Shown piece after piece: positions 52,301-64,000 of a stretch of 64,000 nucleotides of DNA. Every line of letters begins with the position of its first letter. The first letter of the stretch is position 1. Position numbers and translations under genes: made by a program. Source of the stretch: Zwartia panacis (GTDB lineage: Bacteria > Pseudomonadota > Gammaproteobacteria > Burkholderiales > Burkholderiaceae_B); NCBI RefSeq assembly GCF_030410395.1, contig NZ_JAUHHF010000003.1:1-64000 (forward strand). Reading direction: 5' to 3'. The notes beneath the pieces were generated by a model that searched no databases, was not told the DNA's origin, and worked only from the letters and a program-made list of their open reading frames with translations.

Positions 52301-55300
52301 TGAAGAAAGCAATTACCAACACCCTCAGACTCCTGCACAAGAACTGCTGTGCAATTTGTTTAGCGAGCTCACTGGCGTTACCCGAGTGGGTCGACTAGAC
52401 GGCTTCTTTTCAATCGGGGGAGACAGCATTTCGGTCATCCGACTGGTCAGCCGCGCACGCGCGCAGGGGCTATCCTTCTCTGTCCGCGATGTGTTTAAAC
52501 ATCAAACGCCTGAAGCGATTGCGCAGATCGCTCAGGACGCAAAAGTTGAGGAAAATTCAAGTGAGCTGCAAACCAGCGGCCACCACTCAGCCTTTGCGCT
52601 TTCTGAAAACGGTGATTTTTTCGCATTGCCTGTGTATCGAGCATTTTTAGAACTTGGTGGCTCGATCAAGCAGTTCAATCAGGCGATCTGCCTGCGTGCG
52701 CCTCTTGGCATGACCCACGCCAAAGCGCAACGCGCACTCAACCAGCTGATCGCCCACCACGGTGGGCTGAGATTGCGGATGATCAGCGGCAGCGCATCTC
52801 GAGAGTTTGTCATTGATACGCCTGATCACACACCTGAACTCTCCCTGCCAAGCCTGACGTTGACTGGCAGCACAGAGACGGAAAACAGGGAAGAGCTCGT
52901 CGCTGCTGTCTTGCCCTTGAGTCGCCAACTTGATCCCGAGAAGCCTGGCGGCATGCTCGCCCCACTTTGGGTCACCGCGCCAGATAAACCTGCTCTGTTG
53001 GTGCTTGTCATTCACCACTTTGCGATAGACGGCGTGTCCTGGCGAATTCTAATAGATGACTTCAGAGCGCTCTCCAAAGACCCATCTCATTCGCTTGAGA
53101 CACCCGCAGTATCACTGCGCGCCTGGGGCGCATTCCTGAATGAGCAGGGCCAGAAAGGATTACGTCGTCACGAAGAAGCGCTCTGGCTATCTCAAGTTGA
53201 GGGAATCAATACCCTCCCAACCGATCGTGCAATTGTGCAGGCGAACAATACCTTGTCACGTGTCGCACATGTTCAGAGTGAAATTTCAACATCTGAAACC
53301 GAGCGCCTCTTGCGCGCGCCCGCTGTCTATCACGGTTCGATCAATGATGTTTTGCTGGCCTCACTGGGTTTGGCACTGCGTCAATGGTCAAAGGATCGCT
53401 ATCAAACTGAACTTGGTGACCCACTCATCGACCTCGAAGGACATGGTCGAGAAACTGATGCCGATCTGACCCGGACGATCGGTTGGCTCACGACTCTGTT
53501 CCCCGTTCGACTGCCTGTTGGCGACATTTCCCTTGAGGACGTCAACAGCCCCGGTCTGGCCATTCAATCCGTGAAGGAAAACTTACGCGCTCTGCCAGAT
53601 AAAGGACTGGGTTATGGCATTTTGCGCTATCTCGATCCTGCCAGTCAGCTCTCGAGCGGACGACATGCGCAGGCACAAATTGGTTTTAATTATCTTGGAC
53701 GTTTTGAAAATAAAGCCGTTGCAGACCCCATGCAATGGGAGATGACTGAAGATGGCCTGATCGGTGCCGAAGACGATGAGAACCGTCCACGGCTACACCT
53801 CCTGGATATTAATGCCGTGATCTCTCACGATGGCGCGCTCAGCTTTACCATTTCATATTGCGCCGATGCTTTCGACAAGGCATCCATTGAGGCACTGACG
53901 GCGATTTTCAAGCAAACCTTGCAAAAAACTGCCGAGCATTGCGAGCAGGCTCCGCTGGCCTGTCGTTTCACGCCATCGGATTTTGCCTGGTTAAACAAGC
54001 ACCGCATCACCCAACAGCAACTCAACCGTGTCGCGCAACTTCATCCAAATTTCAGCGATCTGGTGACACTAACGCCTTTGCAGCAAGGTCTGGGCTTTGA
54101 GTCATTGGCACTCGCGCAGGGCAAGCAAGATCCATATCACGTTCATCTCGTCTTGACGTTTGAGGGCAACTTCAATCTTAAAGCCATGCGAGCCGCCTGG
54201 GATGAGCTTATCCGTCGTCACGACGTTTTGCGCCTTGTGATGGCTCCCCCAGCCGAACTCCACGGACTCGCTGTCATTTTGTCCCCTGATACTAATGACT
54301 TCCGTACCTGCGCATTAACAGGCTCAAAGACTGAACGTATTCACGCGCTCAAACAGCTCGACTTTGACGATCCTTTCGATCTCGAGAAAGGACCGTTGAT
54401 CCGCGTGACCTATTGCCAACTTGGTCAAAATGAGCATGCGCTCTTGGTGTCAAATCATCACATGATTCTGGACGGCTGGTCACTCCCAATCTTGATGGGT
54501 GATTTAGCCGATGCCTACGTTGCGCATTGTGGTGCGGCTCAACGTCATGCCGCACCTGTGTTTTCCTGGAAAGAGCATCTGCAGTGGCTCGAGGCACAAG
54601 ATACTGAAGCCACGCATCAATACTGGCGTCAGCACCTGAACAGTCTGACTGAGCCCAGCCGATTGAGCTTGCCTGCGCCGCAGGACACCCGCGGCGGCAT
54701 GAAGAATATCGAACGACTCGTCTTACCAGATACGCAACGCGCGCTCGAGCGATTTGGTCGGCAACACGGCCTGACTCAAGCCTCGGTGCTTCAGGGACTG
54801 TATGCCTTGGTACTGGGACGCACTTGCCATTTGAATGAAGTCGTCATAGGAAGTGTGCGAAATGGTCGTTCAAGCGAACTCCGCGGCGTTGATCGCGCAC
54901 TCGGTCTATTTATCAACACACTTCCTCTCTATATCGCCATACCTGAAACCATCGCGCTAAAAGATTGGCTGCGAGATCAGCAAGTCACTATGGCTGAACA
55001 AGACAGCTTCACGCATATCGGCTTGCGTGAAATCCAAACCCTGGCGGGTTTTGGTGGAACGGCCTTGTTCGAGGCAATGTTTGTTTTTGAAAACTATCCA
55101 GTCAGCCACCCGGACAGCACACTTGCCGAAATCAAACTCACGCACGCGGAAAGTGAGGATGGTAATCATTACCCTGTCGGCCTTTCAGTCATGACAGGTG
55201 AAAAGCTCGCCTTGCGTCTGGGCTTTGACCAGGCACGCCTGACCACTGCTCAGGCCGAACGTTTAGTCGATAGTCTGATATTCCTGCTGGAAAATCTGGA

Positions 55301-58300
55301 ACGATTCGCTGATACCGCTCTAAGCGCTGTTCCGATTTATGAGCCCTCAAGCCGTCAGGCCTTGATCGAAACATCCTCCGGCGCCTGCGTGGAGCTGGAT
55401 GACGAGCAAGATTCATTATTAGCCATGATCGCGCGACAAGTCCAACAGCACCCTGATGCACCCGCGCTGACTGGAGGCCGCGACGCGCAGTCCTATAGCA
55501 TCTCGTATCGAGAGCTCGATGCGCGAGCAAACCGTCTGGCGCGTCATCTGATTGCACATGGTGTAGGCCCTGACACCATCGTTGGTGTCATGCTGGAGCG
55601 CACGCCCGAGCTCGTGATTTCGATGCTCGCCATCATGCGAGCTGGCGGCGCATACCTGCCTCTTGCTCCAGAATATCCTGCTCAACGACTGTCCTTCATG
55701 CTCAAGGATAGTCGCGCCAAGCTACTGATTGCCTCGACAGTACATTTCGATGCCTTAGTCGACACGCTGGCTGTTCAAGAACAATCAAATATCGCGCACG
55801 ACTTTGAACAAGCGCGCAAAACAGTTCGACAATCTTTACCCTCCCTACTCGACCCGAGTGCGGCGAGTTTGAATGCTCAGTTGGAATGCCTGTCGACTTC
55901 AACAATCGACTCGTCAGAACGGCGCGGTCTCTTGCGAGCGGATAACCTGGTGTATCTGATTTACACCTCAGGTAGTACCGGCTTACCAAAAGGCGTCATG
56001 CTGTCTCACCACGGACTGACAAACTACCTGAACTGGGCGCTTGACGCCTACAAACTCGACGCTGGTTGCGGCGCTCCCATCAATACCTCGATCGCTTTTG
56101 ATGCGACGATCTCTAGCCTTTGGCTACCGCTTGCCAGTGGTCGCAGTGTGCACCTGCTGGCGCAGGAAAACGAAATCGAAGTGTTGGCGGATTATTTAAA
56201 CCAGCAAACCGGCTACTCCTTGGTCAAGGCCACACCCGTTCACATGGATGCGCTGCGGCATTTGCTCAAACCGGAGGTGCTCAAACAACAAAGTCATGCA
56301 TATGTGATTGGCGGGGAGCAACTCAATGCCTCGACCGTCGCGCTTTGGCGAGAATTCGCACCCGAAACACGTTTGATCAACGAATATGGCCCCACTGAGA
56401 CCGTTGTGGGTTGCTGCGTCTATGAAGTTTCTGAAAGTACCAGCCACGAAGGGGTGATTCCGATCGGACTCCCCATCTGGAATACCCAGCTTTATATTCT
56501 TGATCCCAACCTGGAGCCTGTCCTGGATGGTGCGGTCGGTGAGTTGTATATCGGCGGCGAGGGTCTGGCACGCGGTTACTTTGCCCGACCAGGCCTAAGT
56601 GCAGAACGATTTATCGCCTGTCCGTTTGCTCAACCTGGCGCGAGGATGTATCGCACTGGCGATCTAGTTTTTAGACGTGCCGATGGCGTCTTGATCTATC
56701 TCGGCCGCGCCGACGATCAAGTCAAAATTCGTGGTTATCGCATTGAACTCGGAGAGATTGATGCGGCTCTGCTCAGCATCTTCTGCGAGATCGCCTATGC
56801 CGCAGTCATTCCCAAGACGGTCAATGATGAAAAACGACTGGTCGCTTATCTCGTCGCTCAACCAGGACAATCTCTGCCAAGCCCTGAGGTGCTGCGCGAA
56901 AAACTTGGCATCAAATTGCCTGACCATATGGTTCCGACGCATTTTGTGACTCTCGATGCGCTTCCCTTGACACCAAACGGCAAGCTGGACCGTAAGGCTC
57001 TGCCAGAACCTCAAACACATCTGGGCGATCGTCCCTACGATCCCCCGCAAAATGCTTCAGAGTCGTTGCTGTGTCAATTGTTTGAAGAACTGACTGGTAA
57101 CGTGAAAATTGGTCGACAGGAAAGTTTCTTCGCGACAGGTGGCGACAGTATCCTGGCCATACGCCTGGTGAGTCGAGCCCGCGCGCAAGGTCTGGTCTTT
57201 AGTGTCAGGGATGTCTTTAAACATCAGACACCCGAGGCACTCGCCGCGGCCGCTACCTTTGCTTCGGCTCAGACCGCTCAAACCGTCTGGGTCGAAGAAG
57301 GCGAATTCTCTCCACTGCCCATTGCCCAAGACTACCTCTCGCTCAAAGGCTCGCTCAAACGCTTTAATCAGGCCGTCTGCCTGCGTGTGCCCGCCGGACT
57401 CACCCACGCCCAGGTGCTCGAAGCGCTCGAGCGTCTGCGCAATCATCACGGCGCGCTGCGCTTGCGCGCACTCTCCGACCACGGCCCCAATCCCGGCTCC
57501 CGCATGGTGATCGAGCCAACCTCGGCCCTGCCCCCCCTGATGCTGCCCACGCTCGACCTCACCGCGCTCAGCGCAGAGGCGGCCCAGCAGTCCATGGTCC
57601 AGACCTTCCAGAATCTGAGCAACGAGCTCGACCCGCAACAGTCCGGCGGCATCATGGCCGCGCGCTGGGTCCTGCGCCCACAAGCGCCCTCCCTGCTCTT
57701 ACTCGTGATTCATCACTTCGCGATCGATGGCGTGTCCTGGCGCATCCTGATGGAGGATCTCGCGACCTGCACGCTCACACCCGGCGCGTCCCTGCCCGCG
57801 CGGACTATGTCCCTGCGGGCCTGGGCCGAGTCGCTCGTGCGCCAAGGCGCCGAAGGCGCACGCCGCAGCGAACAGTCACTTTGGCTCTCACAGCTCCAGG
57901 GTGCGCAAGACCTGCCCTGCGACCGCATCATCGAGCCCAGTCAAAACACCCTGGGCAGCTCCGCGCATGTGGGTGGACAGCTCAGTCAGGCCGACACGCA
58001 ACGTTTATTGCGCGCACCCGCCGTCTATCACGGCGCCATCAACGACGTGCTGCTCACCGCCCTTGGCATGGCGCTTTGCCAGTGGAGTCAACAGCGTTAC
58101 CAGCGCGCGCTCGGTGATCCACTGGTCGCCCTCGAGGGCCACGGGCGCGAGACCGACGAGGATCTGACACGCACGCTCGGCTGGCTCACCAGCCTGTTCC
58201 CCCTGCGCTTGCGAGTCGGTCAGCTCGACTGGTCCACGCCTGAAGCCCCCGGTCACGCCCTGCGACAGATCAAGGAGGATCTGCGCGCCCTCCCGGACAA

Positions 58301-61300
58301 AGGGATCGGCTATGGCGTGCTGCGTCACTTTGATCCGGAAACCAAACACCTGTTCGACGGATGCCCGCAGCCTCAGATCGTGCTCAACTATCTGGGACAG
58401 TTCAATGAAGAGAACAAAAACGATCATGAAGGATCCTCACGCAAACAACAAAAACAATGGATATTTGACCAAGGTGGATTGACCGCCTGCCAGGACGACG
58501 ATGATCGTCAACGCATGCAGTTACTCGATATCAACGCAATGGTCGATCCACAGGGTTGTCTGCGGTTGAGTGTTGCATACTGCAAACACGCGCATGATGA
58601 GTCGACAATTCAGGCGTTGATTCATGCGTATACACAAGCGCTGATCACGTTGACCCGGCATTGCCTGGAAGATCCTCTCTTTAATCGTCACACACCCTCT
58701 GATTTCGAACTGATGGGACAGTCGTTGACGCAAAGCGCGCTTGATATCCTCATCAGAAAGTACCCAACGCTTGAGGACATCGTACCGCTCACGACGCTGC
58801 AGCAGGGCCTCGCATTCGAGAGCTTGTCTCGCGAGAAAAACTCAATCGATCCCTACCACGTACAGATGGTCTTCACCTTTAGTGGGGATTTTGATCTGGC
58901 GGCGATGCAACGCGCCTATCGACTTCTGATCGAGAGGCATAAGATTTTGAGGCTCGTTGTGGCACCGCCATCGACACTCGAAGCAGCAGGCGTCATCTTG
59001 GACGGATCGACCTTCAAGTGCACGATCGCGGAGTTGAATGGATCCAAAGAAGATCGCCTCGCACAGCTTCGTCAGCTCGACATCGATGCGCCCTTTGACC
59101 TGACGACCGGACCGTTATTCCGGATGCGCTTAGCCAAACTGGATAACAGAAACACAGCGCTCTTAATCTCTAACCATCACATGGTGCTCGATGGTTGGTC
59201 GACACCGCTGATGCTAAAAGACCTCGCTCGCTTTTATGAGGCCGAGCTCAAAGGCTCACCCATTCAGCTTGCCCGCGCGTTCGACTGGAAAGACCATCTT
59301 AAGTGGCTCAAACAGCAACCCGAAGACGCTGCAATCGCTTATTGGAAACAGCACCTGGCGGCAGCGGAGGATGCCGGTCAGCTCATGCTACCTCACCCGG
59401 CTTCACCAAAACCTGGGATGGGCGATCTCAGGTTACATCTGGATGCTCTGACCACCCGTGAGTTCGAAAAAACAGCACGTGATCATGGTTTGACACCAGC
59501 CTCTGCACTCCAAGGTCTTTTTGGTCTATTGATGGCGAAGATCAGTCGCACAGACGGACTTGTCATCGGGAGTGTTCGTAACGGACGTGGCAGTCAGCTC
59601 ACTCAAATCGATCAAGCGATCGGACTATTTATCGAAACTTTACCATTGTGCCTGACACTCACGCCTGAGCAATCTCTGATTGACTGGCTGCGCACACAGC
59701 AAGACGAACAGGCTCAGCAAGATGCACACGGCCATCTGGGTCTGGCTCGTATTCAAAAACTTGCTGGTCACAGTCAGTCGAACGGACCATCGTTATTTGA
59801 AGCGCTCTTCATTTTTGAAAATTACAATTCAGGCAATCTCGGCGTCGGCGAAGAGTCAACACAAAATGGCACGCTGACCCAGACAGACTCGCAAGGTATC
59901 GATGGTACTCACTACCCGGTCTCACTGATCGCAGTTCCAGGGCAAGAGCTTCTTTTGAGACTGACCTATGACGAGAAACGTCTGGATCAGCCTAATGCTC
60001 ATTGGATCATCGAACGCATTGCGTATCTTGTTCAAAGTTTCGCGCAACATAAAAATCTCGCTCTAGCCAACATTCCTTTGCTTAGCGCAGATGAAAATGC
60101 AGCCTTGCTCAAACGTTGCGTTCAACACATTGGCTTGGCGCCTCGCGACAAAACCTCACCCGTGCTGTTTGCGGATCGTTTAGCTGAGCTAGCCGTTCGA
60201 TACGCCACGCAAACAGCGCTGATTAATCAACAACAATCCAGGGAAGATACATTCAGTTATGCCGAGCTCTTGGGGAAATCAGCGCAACTTGCACGGATAT
60301 TGATTGAGCAAGGTATTGGCCCAGGCTCTCTTGTTGCGATTTTGCTCAGTCGCAGCCCACAGATGCTGACCACTTTGCTGGCGGTTCAACAGACTGGTGC
60401 CGCCTATTTACCACTTGATCCAGAATACCCCGCAGCTCGCTTGCAGTATATGTTGGCGGATAGTCAGGCAGAGTGTCTGGTCACGACAACGAAATTGTCG
60501 GAGTCGGAATCCTTCAAAGGCCATTTGAATTGCCCACTCACCATACTGCTGGATCAGCCGATGTTGATGACAAGAATGTCTCGACAATCGATCCAACCCA
60601 TTACACAACAAGAGCGTACAGTCCCTGTCGATCCAGATCATCTGGCCTACGTCATCTACACTTCGGGCAGCACAGGCAAACCGAAGGGCGTCGGTCTGAC
60701 GCACCGAAATTTGGCGATCTTTTTAGAGTCTGCCCAGCGTGTCACGCCAATTTCCAATTCGGACAGATTACTGGCCATCACGACGATCGGTTTTGACATT
60801 GCAGCTCTGGAGCTCTATTTGCCCTTATTGCATGGCGCAACCATTGTTTTACTCAGTCCGGAGGAAACCAAAAATCCAGCGGCGCTTCGTCAAGCGATCG
60901 ATCACCATGCCGTCACCATGATGCAAGCCACCCCTTCTCTTTGGGATCTTGTCGTCAGTGAAACTAAGGAACAACATCCCGCACTGAGAATGCTGGTCGG
61001 CGGTGAGGCCCTTTCGTACCGGCTGGCACAAACGATGCTCAGGTTTGGGCATTCTGTCACCAACATGTACGGTCCGACCGAGGCGACAGTCTGGGCGAGT
61101 ACACAAAAGGTTTCCCTCGAAGTATTCAGATCTCAAACATCACCGGCACCTATTGGTCAACCCATGAACAACTATGCCATGTTTGTTCTGGATGACAGCC
61201 TCGCTTTGGTGCCCGATCGCGTAGTGGGAGAGCTTTACATTGCAGGGCCTGCGCTTGCCCAGGGGTACGTCAACCGACCCGGGCTGACTGCGGAACGCTT

Positions 61301-64000
61301 TATCGCCAATCCTTTCGGTCCCGAAGGAACCAGAATGTATCGCACAGGCGATTTGGCCCGATGGGGAAGCGATGGCAATATCGAATACATCCGTCGTGCG
61401 GACCAACAAATCAAGATTCGCGGCTTCAGGATCGAGCTCGGTGAAATTGAAAACGCCCTATCCACGATTGAAGGGGTCAGCCAGGCAAGCGTTCAAGTCA
61501 AGGAAGTCTCTGGGGAAAAGCGACTCGTTGCTTACGTTGTCAGAGGTCAGACTTCGACGATTGACAAAGAAATCACACAATCGAACCAAGAACAACTTGA
61601 GAACTTTAATACAGTTTGGGATGCGATTTATCGGGACAAGGCTGGACCCAACTCAGCAGAATATGACTTTTCCGGATGGCTCAGTAGCTATGATGGTCAG
61701 CCTATTGATCCCGTCGAAATGCATGAATGGCGAAACCTGACGGAACGCAGGATTCGTGAACTGGAGCCGCGCCATATTTTTGAAATCGGCTGCGGTGCAG
61801 GCCTGCTTTTGCTGCCTATCTCGCGTGCGATTGATCATTACACGGCGATTGATTTCTCGAGCGTGACCATCGCGGCGCTTGAAAAGCAGCTTGCTCCTTT
61901 AGGTCTCAAGAATGTCTCATTGCATCATCAGTCTGCCGACATTCCCTTCCCTAAATTCAAACAGCCCGTCGATACGATCGTCATCAACTCTGTGGCCCAA
62001 TATTTTCCGAATGTCGACTATTTCCTAGAAGTTCTTGGTCGATGCGTGCACGAACTCAGCAATGGCGGTCAGATCTTTGTCGGCGACGTATGCATGCTGA
62101 ATCTGCTCGAATTAAGGACCGCTTCAGTTGAGTACTTCAAAGCGGATTCCGAAGTGACTGTTCATGTGTTGAGGGATCAAGTGCAACGCCGCCTTGAAGC
62201 GGAAGAGGAGTTGTTACTCGATCCTGCGCTCTTTGCGAAACTCAAGCATCGCTTCTCGGAAATCAGCGACGTAGAATTCACCTTGAAACGCAGCATCTAC
62301 GCCAACGAGATGTCCCTTTTTCGCTGCGATGTAGTCATTCACGTGAATCAACGTTCACCCCATCGCGATATACCCTCAAACGAACAGACGCTTGATGCGC
62401 GAATGACACCACTCGGCATTGAAGATTTCGCCAAACTTCTGGAGGGACGACCCGACCGCTTATGGGTCAAAGGCATCTCAAATGGAAAATTGGTGCGAGA
62501 CCTGAATATTGTGTCTCGACTCAGGGATCGCCAAGAGCAGGATACTGTCCTCAAAAAATCCAGCATGCTTCACGATATTGAGCTTGCGTCTCAAGGAGCA
62601 CTACTGCCCGAAGCGCTCTATGAGCTGGCTGAAAAGCTAGGCTATTGGGCAGGACTCATGTTCTCCTCGTCCAATCCCGAACAATGCTTTGATGCTTATT
62701 TTGTCAAGCATAGTCTTGCACCAGGGTTAACCGGCATTCCTTGCAATATGCTCTATGCAGGCGACCAATTGGCGCAGCGCCCATGGACAGAGCTCGCCAA
62801 CCAACCCACTGTTCGCGATATGAATCGTCTATTCATCGCGCATCTGAAAGACACACTTTCGGCCTCCTTGCCAGATTACATGGTGCCGTCCAATTTTGTC
62901 GTGTTAAGCCGTATGCCTGTGACCCCCAATGGCAAACTCGATGCGCGCGCCCTTCCGGACCCGGAAATCGCAGGATCCGAAACCTATCAAGCGCCTCAGA
63001 GTGATACGGAAATCATCCTGTGTGAATTGTTCTCGGGATTGACCGGCGCGAACCGAGTGGGTATCCATGACAACTTCTTCGCACTGGGTGGACACTCGCT
63101 TTTAGCGATGCGATTGGTTTCTAAAGTCCGTGAGGCCTGCGGTGTAGAGCTGCCGATGCGTGCACTCTTTGAGCACCCCACACCTGGACAACTCGCACAC
63201 GTCATCGAAACCGGACAAACACGCCCCTACACTCCCTTGGTGCCTTTACGTAAAACCGGCTCACAGCCCGTGCTGTTTTGCGTACACCCAGCAGGAGGCA
63301 GTGCCAGCGTTTACGGTAACCTAGCTCAGGCGCTGGGGGCTGACCAACCCGTCTGGGCGCTGCAAGCCAAAGGATTGGAAGCGGGTGAAACACCGCACAC
63401 TTCGATGCAAGAGGTCGTCAAAGTTTATGTCGCAGCCCTACGTGAAGTCAGTCCGCATGGACCTTACCGACTGCTTGGCACTTCTCTCGGAGGGACGATC
63501 GCGCACGCGATGGCAGCAGAACTCGAACGCCAGGGATGCCTCGTCGACAAACTGATTCTTGTCGACACCGCCACAATCTCCAGCAGTACCCTCAGCGCGG
63601 ATCCAGACGAACGGGCGCGCCAAATTGTGAGCGCAATCGCACAAGATGCGGGCATCGAACAAGCCGCATTCGCTTCTGAAGAGGGTTTACTCTTGCAAAT
63701 CAGAGACCATATGGCCTCAGTCAACATGATTCCCGACGAAATGCCCCTGGACTGGTTCAAACGAATGCTTGATCACTCCGTTCAAGCAAGCAGTCTGACC
63801 GCGCATCACGTCCTGCCAGTCGTTCAGGCACCCATCTTGCTGGTGAAGGCCACCCTCGAGGTCCCGCCTGAAAATCCAGCAGTTTTCGACTGGTCGCCTT
63901 ATACGACAAATCAGGCTCAAACCGTCGATATTCCCGCCAGTCACTCGGATATTCTGTGGCGACAAGAGACGCTGGTTTCGCTTGCAACGGCAATTAATCG
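44673..64000 (+). CDS. Nonribosomal peptide synthetase 2 (four modules, C-A-T-E x3, C-A-NMT-T-TE), incomplete at right edge
   Basis: One reading frame is open from the ATG at 44673 to the last base, at least 6442 codons. I checked the frame at several junctions. The gene overlaps the NRPS1 stop by 11 bases. Three modules carry an epimerase domain, each followed by a DCL-type condensation domain (HH-ILDGW), which matches the D-residue logic. The last module has an N-methyltransferase inside its adenylation domain and ends in a type I thioesterase with GTSLGG. The thioesterase is almost complete at the window end. The predicted residues are D-Ser, D-Phe, D-(Asn/Asp) and N-methylGly. Confidence 0.95.
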   Translation, partial: MTTKLTLSYGQRRLWALDRLEGSSASYNMPLAIRVKGILDIEALRKSFVALCTRHEAIRTVMRASESGEPVGYLLDPPTTQDIIEIIDLRDLNHADPERAERSVSQHIREEAAKPFDLEHDLSLRAGLILLSSIESVLMLTMHHQAGDGISRNIIARELDEAYCAFSQGKSPDWAELEIQYSDWAAWQQDNLQDGLAPAVERAKSRLKDIPELLTLPLDRSRHPDRARRAQEVKLSIPAETVSALEALARQQNTTLYTTLLCAYGATLAKLARQNAVAIGSPVSGRDDVDTESMVGFLLNTVVMPVTVSDVQTPSQLIAQTHRTVQDCLADQDLPFEQLVEHLGVSRSLSHAPVFQAMLSLQTQGETSFKLGSLRCTPESVGLPTAKLDLTLYLTKQSNGALAGSFEYDADLFEASSVNVWAQAFAHLLQGFVEQPDAALVTLPVMDPFTRETVLSHSAGAHIAINASHTSLMERFTAQSILTPDAPALIAGLDTDTKTITYAELDRASNQLARFLIAKGLGPDKIAAVLLNRGPEMVIAMLGILKAGAAYLPLDPEYPQQRLDFMLTDSQAVALLTSTDRLESFSQTARPGLVIEMDSPISGEQLSQYADSTLIRSERNQPYHPEQLAYLIYTSGSTGTPKGAGNTHQALTNRLDWMQDILKLNAKDRILQKTGIGFDVAVWEWLLPLLTGSALVMARPGGQKEPEYLEQMIDAHKVSVMHFVPSMLAVFLQSIHSHTCSSLKQVVMSGEALSATLQNQYLTRFPQATLWNLYGPTEAAIDVSFWKCLRSSATLPPPIGRPIWNIQLYVLDPGLEPVAPGSVGELYIAGEGLARGYLSRPGLTAERFIANPFASADKLGSRMYRTGDLARYRSDGAIEYFGRADDQVKIRGFRIELGEIEAALMNKVEALAHVAVLARDMHGDKRLVAYLVAREGQAIPEEALLRGALASSLPDYMVPSYFVVLPTLPINANGKLDRKALPLPEAQTSNQLFRAPQTTKESLVCSLFSEVTGLAQVGLDDGFFSIGGDSISAIRLVSRARAQGLVFSVRDVFKHQTPEALAAAATFASAQTAQTVWVEEGEFSPLPIAQDYLSLKGSLKRFNQAVCLRVPAGLTHAQVLEALERLRNHHGALRLRALSDHGPNPGSRMVIEPTSALPPLMLPTLDLTALSAEAAQQSMVQTFQNLSNELDPQQSGGIMAARWVLRPQAPSLLLLVIHHFAIDGVSWRILMEDLATCTLTPGASLPARTMSLRAWAESLVRQGAEGARRSEQSLWLSQLQGAQDLPCDRIIEPSQNTLGSSAHVGGQLSQADTQRLLRAPAVYHGAINDVLLTALGMALCQWSQQSYQRALGDPLVALEGHGRETDEDLTRTLGWLTSLFPLRLRVGQLDWSTPEAPGHALRQIKEDLRALPDKGIGYGVLRHFDPETKHLFDGCPQPQIVLNYLGKFEGETSEITSHNQSWSIVEAVSGMSGDDPARQRPHLLEINALLRADGSLSFQISYCLHAHDAQSVSHLARAYEQALLQVTQHCLEQPLEITRTPSDFPLVSTANSVLSQPLGQAIIDALLRQYPNLDNIVPLTPAQQGMAFESLAREPGTADPCHIQIALVLRGDLNVQAMQQAWRNIVARHDVLRLVLAPSRLAPGIAVIREHAALDMRVIELQGSTEERVKQLKSLDLDEPFDLEKGPLIRLSIADLGHGEHAVMLSKHHVILDGWSLMVILFELAQAYSDQLKGDITAVKHSLSWPAHLEWLTSQDVTPGQQFWQQHLNAVTTPSRVKFPTPATMGRGNGEIYRLLSTETLATLDHFGKQHGLTQATILMGLYALVLARISRMEEIVLGSVHNGRTVSIDGIDQAVGLFIDTLPHYMAIPSGQKLIDWLALQQQVQSEQDAHSHIGLLGIQAQSKIKGQALFEALFVFENFPTDPSKTAVGNLQVQRIEGHDGTSYPVALGVLPSDQGLSLRFTYDQSRIDAAQASAFLERLCALIDELPELAHQPLAALKLTRGAERETLLAQSNGPALSILPPELDLPTLFEEQVTVRPDAPALIEDQTSGPEIQTYAEVEERANQLARYLISQGVQADDVVGVMLERSPDLFIAILAVLKAGAAFLPLDPSYPSNRLGYILQDSQAKCVLSVASLYETLEMAIDTPLPNLIDLDDQILDIRLSVLSGAHVSQQERILPLSPDNLAYLIYTSGSTGLPKGVCITHRTAVNLVFSQRALFGLNHTDRVLQFASQAFDASVWEMLNAFGAGAALVIATQALRTDAATNLGPCLARCGVTHATLPPVLVAALEVDALDTLKTLVVAGEACPPSIVSRFAGRLRMFNAYGPTETTVCATMSHPLDPARDGLSSSGAISIGTALPNMQAYLLDANLEPVPQGVPGELYIAGGGLARSYHHRPGLSAERFLACPFGPPGARMYRTGDLALKHPDQSIEFLGRADDQVKIRGYRIELGEIEAAITKEFAWIAQVAVNARTMGEDTKLIAYLVPKDGETMPDAVELSEQIATVLPLYMVPAYFMAIDHLPLTPNGKVDRRALPEPKSSSEESNYQHPQTPAQELLCNLFSELTGVTRVGRLDGFFSIGGDSISVIRLVSRARAQGLSFSVRDVFKHQTPEAIAQIAQDAKVEENSSELQTSGHHSAFALSENGDFFALPVYRAFLELGGSIKQFNQAICLRAPLGMTHAKAQRALNQLIAHHGGLRLRMISGSASREFVIDTPDHTPELSLPSLTLTGSTETENREELVAAVLPLSRQLDPEKPGGMLAPLWVTAPDKPALLVLVIHHFAIDGVSWRILIDDFRALSKDPSHSLETPAVSLRAWGAFLNEQGQKGLRRHEEALWLSQVEGINTLPTDRAIVQANNTLSRVAHVQSEISTSETERLLRAPAVYHGSINDVLLASLGLALRQWSKDRYQTELGDPLIDLEGHGRETDADLTRTIGWLTTLFPVRLPVGDISLEDVNSPGLAIQSVKENLRALPDKGLGYGILRYLDPASQLSSGRHAQAQIGFNYLGRFENKAVADPMQWEMTEDGLIGAEDDENRPRLHLLDINAVISHDGALSFTISYCADAFDKASIEALTAIFKQTLQKTAEHCEQAPLACRFTPSDFAWLNKHRITQQQLNRVAQLHPNFSDLVTLTPLQQGLGFESLALAQGKQDPYHVHLVLTFEGNFNLKAMRAAWDELIRRHDVLRLVMAPPAELHGLAVILSPDTNDFRTCALTGSKTERIHALKQLDFDDPFDLEKGPLIRVTYCQLGQNEHALLVSNHHMILDGWSLPILMGDLADAYVAHCGAAQRHAAPVFSWKEHLQWLEAQDTEATHQYWRQHLNSLTEPSRLSLPAPQDTRGGMKNIERLVLPDTQRALERFGRQHGLTQASVLQGLYALVLGRTCHLNEVVIGSVRNGRSSELRGVDRALGLFINTLPLYIAIPETIALKDWLRDQQVTMAEQDSFTHIGLREIQTLAGFGGTALFEAMFVFENYPVSHPDSTLAEIKLTHAESEDGNHYPVGLSVMTGEKLALRLGFDQARLTTAQAERLVDSLIFLLENLERFADTALSAVPIYEPSSRQALIETSSGACVELDDEQDSLLAMIARQVQQHPDAPALTGGRDAQSYSISYRELDARANRLARHLIAHGVGPDTIVGVMLERTPELVISMLAIMRAGGAYLPLAPEYPAQRLSFMLKDSRAKLLIASTVHFDALVDTLAVQEQSNIAHDFEQARKTVRQSLPSLLDPSAASLNAQLECLSTSTIDSSERRGLLRADNLVYLIYTSGSTGLPKGVMLSHHGLTNYLNWALDAYKLDAGCGAPINTSIAFDATISSLWLPLASGRSVHLLAQENEIEVLADYLNQQTGYSLVKATPVHMDALRHLLKPEVLKQQSHAYVIGGEQLNASTVALWREFAPETRLINEYGPTETVVGCCVYEVSESTSHEGVIPIGLPIWNTQLYILDPNLEPVLDGAVGELYIGGEGLARGYFARPGLSAERFIACPFAQPGARMYRTGDLVFRRADGVLIYLGRADDQVKIRGYRIELGEIDAALLSIFCEIAYAAVIPKTVNDEKRLVAYLVAQPGQSLPSPEVLREKLGIKLPDHMVPTHFVTLDALPLTPNGKLDRKALPEPQTHLGDRPYDPPQNASESLLCQLFEELTGNVKIGRQESFFATGGDSILAIRLVSRARAQGLVFSVRDVFKHQTPEALAAAATFASAQTAQTVWVEEGEFSPLPIAQDYLSLKGSLKRFNQAVCLRVPAGLTHAQVLEALERLRNHHGALRLRALSDHGPNPGSRMVIEPTSALPPLMLPTLDLTALSAEAAQQSMVQTFQNLSNELDPQQSGGIMAARWVLRPQAPSLLLLVIHHFAIDGVSWRILMEDLATCTLTPGASLPARTMSLRAWAESLVRQGAEGARRSEQSLWLSQLQGAQDLPCDRIIEPSQNTLGSSAHVGGQLSQADTQRLLRAPAVYHGAINDVLLTALGMALCQWSQQRYQRALGDPLVALEGHGRETDEDLTRTLGWLTSLFPLRLRVGQLDWSTPEAPGHALRQIKEDLRALPDKGIGYGVLRHFDPETKHLFDGCPQPQIVLNYLGQFNEENKNDHEGSSRKQQKQWIFDQGGLTACQDDDDRQRMQLLDINAMVDPQGCLRLSVAYCKHAHDESTIQALIHAYTQALITLTRHCLEDPLFNRHTPSDFELMGQSLTQSALDILIRKYPTLEDIVPLTTLQQGLAFESLSREKNSIDPYHVQMVFTFSGDFDLAAMQRAYRLLIERHKILRLVVAPPSTLEAAGVILDGSTFKCTIAELNGSKEDRLAQLRQLDIDAPFDLTTGPLFRMRLAKLDNRNTALLISNHHMVLDGWSTPLMLKDLARFYEAELKGSPIQLARAFDWKDHLKWLKQQPEDAAIAYWKQHLAAAEDAGQLMLPHPASPKPGMGDLRLHLDALTTREFEKTARDHGLTPASALQGLFGLLMAKISRTDGLVIGSVRNGRGSQLTQIDQAIGLFIETLPLCLTLTPEQSLIDWLRTQQDEQAQQDAHGHLGLARIQKLAGHSQSNGPSLFEALFIFENYNSGNLGVGEESTQNGTLTQTDSQGIDGTHYPVSLIAVPGQELLLRLTYDEKRLDQPNAHWIIERIAYLVQSFAQHKNLALANIPLLSADENAALLKRCVQHIGLAPRDKTSPVLFADRLAELAVRYATQTALINQQQSREDTFSYAELLGKSAQLARILIEQGIGPGSLVAILLSRSPQMLTTLLAVQQTGAAYLPLDPEYPAARLQYMLADSQAECLVTTTKLSESESFKGHLNCPLTILLDQPMLMTRMSRQSIQPITQQERTVPVDPDHLAYVIYTSGSTGKPKGVGLTHRNLAIFLESAQRVTPISNSDRLLAITTIGFDIAALELYLPLLHGATIVLLSPEETKNPAALRQAIDHHAVTMMQATPSLWDLVVSETKEQHPALRMLVGGEALSYRLAQTMLRFGHSVTNMYGPTEATVWASTQKVSLEVFRSQTSPAPIGQPMNNYAMFVLDDSLALVPDRVVGELYIAGPALAQGYVNRPGLTAERFIANPFGPEGTRMYRTGDLARWGSDGNIEYIRRADQQIKIRGFRIELGEIENALSTIEGVSQASVQVKEVSGEKRLVAYVVRGQTSTIDKEITQSNQEQLENFNTVWDAIYRDKAGPNSAEYDFSGWLSSYDGQPIDPVEMHEWRNLTERRIRELEPRHIFEIGCGAGLLLLPISRAIDHYTAIDFSSVTIAALEKQLAPLGLKNVSLHHQSADIPFPKFKQPVDTIVINSVAQYFPNVDYFLEVLGRCVHELSNGGQIFVGDVCMLNLLELRTASVEYFKADSEVTVHVLRDQVQRRLEAEEELLLDPALFAKLKHRFSEISDVEFTLKRSIYANEMSLFRCDVVIHVNQRSPHRDIPSNEQTLDARMTPLGIEDFAKLLEGRPDRLWVKGISNGKLVRDLNIVSRLRDRQEQDTVLKKSSMLHDIELASQGALLPEALYELAEKLGYWAGLMFSSSNPEQCFDAYFVKHSLAPGLTGIPCNMLYAGDQLAQRPWTELANQPTVRDMNRLFIAHLKDTLSASLPDYMVPSNFVVLSRMPVTPNGKLDARALPDPEIAGSETYQAPQSDTEIILCELFSGLTGANRVGIHDNFFALGGHSLLAMRLVSKVREACGVELPMRALFEHPTPGQLAHVIETGQTRPYTPLVPLRKTGSQPVLFCVHPAGGSASVYGNLAQALGADQPVWALQAKGLEAGETPHTSMQEVVKVYVAALREVSPHGPYRLLGTSLGGTIAHAMAAELERQGCLVDKLILVDTATISSSTLSADPDERARQIVSAIAQDAGIEQAAFASEEGLLLQIRDHMASVNMIPDEMPLDWFKRMLDHSVQASSLTAHHVLPVVQAPILLVKATLEVPPENPAVFDWSPYTTNQAQTVDIPASHSDILWRQETLVSLATAIN
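47769..49009 (+). repeat. 1241-bp direct repeat, copy 1 (half T domain plus E domain, module 4)
   Basis: Base-by-base reading against 57156-58396 (offset 9387) gives no gaps and 5 mismatches (47805, 47918, 48419, 48708, 48920), about 99.6% identity. The repeat starts right after the GGDSI carrier motif and ends at NYLG of the epimerase. Sampled 60-base lines are about 65-75% GC, against 55-63% in sampled neighbours. Confidence 0.95.
49341..54010 (+). other. NRPS module 5 (C-A-T-E), D-Phe
   Basis: The condensation domain is DCL-type ([22 protein letters not shown]). The code is DAWTVAAVCK, almost the same as the gramicidin S Phe code DAWTIAAICK. The carrier motif is [10 protein letters not shown] near 52410. 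The epimerase ([25 protein letters not shown]) is a different sequence from the near-identical pair in modules 4 and 6. Confidence 0.88.
54011..58730 (+). other. NRPS module 6 (C-A-T-E), probable D-Asn or D-Asp
   Basis: The condensation domain is DCL-type (HHMILDGWS). The code reads DASKVGEVGK. Lys at the fourth position and the GEVGK end match Asn codes such as DLTKxGEVGK; Asp is the alternative. The carrier motif is [10 protein letters not shown] near 57130. The epimerase is the second copy of the 1241-bp repeat. Confidence 0.75.
57156..58396 (+). repeat. 1241-bp direct repeat, copy 2 (half T domain plus E domain, module 6)
   Basis: Second copy of the repeat at 47769-49009. Mismatch positions here are 57192, 57305, 57806, 58095 and 58307. 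The sequence differs sharply from copy 1 immediately on both sides, which shows the exchange was limited to this block. Confidence 0.95.
58731..64000 (+). other. NRPS module 7 (C-A-NMT-T-TE), N-methylglycine
   Basis: The condensation domain is DCL-type (HHMVLDGWS). The code DILQLGMVWK is a standard Gly code. After [12 protein letters not shown] the adenylation domain is interrupted by about 1.3 kb coding for a methyltransferase with the SAM motif FEIGCGAG near 61782. It then resumes with [11 protein letters not shown] and [10 protein letters not shown]. This layout is known for N-methylating modules, so the residue is sarcosine. The carrier motif is FFALGGHS near 63074. The thioesterase has FCVHPAGG and GTSLGG near 63477. 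Confidence 0.87.

Noticed and set aside
44860-63993. Many short reading frames on both strands inside the NRPS2 region
   Set aside because: They are shadows of one long frame that stays open from 44673 to the window end and shows full NRPS domain order. None has its own ribosome site or recognised domain.
26404-64000. Assignment of the cluster as a hydroxamate or catecholate siderophore system
   Set aside because: The exporter type and MbtH fit a siderophore, but no ornithine hydroxylase, catechol genes, TonB receptor or Fur box were seen and the codes do not point to hydroxyornithine.
1-64000. tRNA, rRNA, riboswitch or CRISPR elements
   Set aside because: None was recognised by eye; the intergenic spaces are short and show no repeat-spacer pattern or cloverleaf-like sequence.

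Overview
The window looks like the chromosome of a betaproteobacterium, most likely Burkholderiales and possibly Alcaligenaceae-like. The clues are a Bug-type solute receptor, a QueE with the C-x14-C-x2-C spacing, a TolC / multicopper oxidase / cupredoxin / CusF copper operon and several small families typical of that group. This placement is inference from gene content. No rRNA, tRNA or CRISPR array was seen, and no stretch longer than 300 bases lacks a gene.

Layout. 1-125 is the tail of an IS30-like element. 190-1293 is an exported protein of unknown function. 1318-7113 is a copper-resistance locus: a sensor kinase and response regulator diverge across a cop box from an operon of outer-membrane efflux protein, multicopper oxidase, cupredoxin and CusF-like protein. 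7130-10347 holds small conserved genes (2OG-Fe oxygenase, Cys-rich microprotein, TIGR03643, Rrf2-like, MerR-like, DUF2237) around an AT-rich divergent promoter with three copies of a 10-bp repeat. 10354-16966 carries a class I glutamine amidotransferase, the arsenate module GAPDH-ArsJ behind a good Pho box, a GT-C sugar transferase, an EamA transporter and the arsenite pump Acr3. 17099-18144 is queE-queD. 18070-24274 has a P-type cation ATPase, aspartate ammonia-lyase, an epoxide-hydrolase-like enzyme and a Bug receptor. 24447-26257 has a FAD oxidoreductase overlapping a voltage-gated-type K+ channel.

The main feature is a nonribosomal peptide cluster from about 26404 to beyond the right edge. 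It contains a lipoprotein, a type II thioesterase, a small membrane protein, an exported protein, an SPFH protein, a PvdE/SyrD-type cyclic-peptide ABC exporter, a ParA/MinD-type ATPase between two related DUF697-like membrane proteins, an MbtH protein, and two giant synthetases. NRPS1 is C-A-T, C-A-T, C-A-T. NRPS2 is C-A-T-E, C-A-T-E, C-A-T-E, C-A-NMT-T-TE and is still open at base 64000. Specificity codes read by eye suggest a heptapeptide X1-Ser-X3-D-Ser-D-Phe-D-(Asn/Asp)-N-methylGly. I do not recognise this as a known product.

Two points stand out. The second half of the carrier domain plus the epimerase domain of module 4 is repeated in module 6 at about 99.6% DNA identity over 1241 bp, in a segment that is more GC-rich than its surroundings. 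The company of ParA-type ATPase, paired DUF697 proteins and SPFH protein around the exporter is unusual for a peptide cluster and might organise synthesis or export at the membrane.
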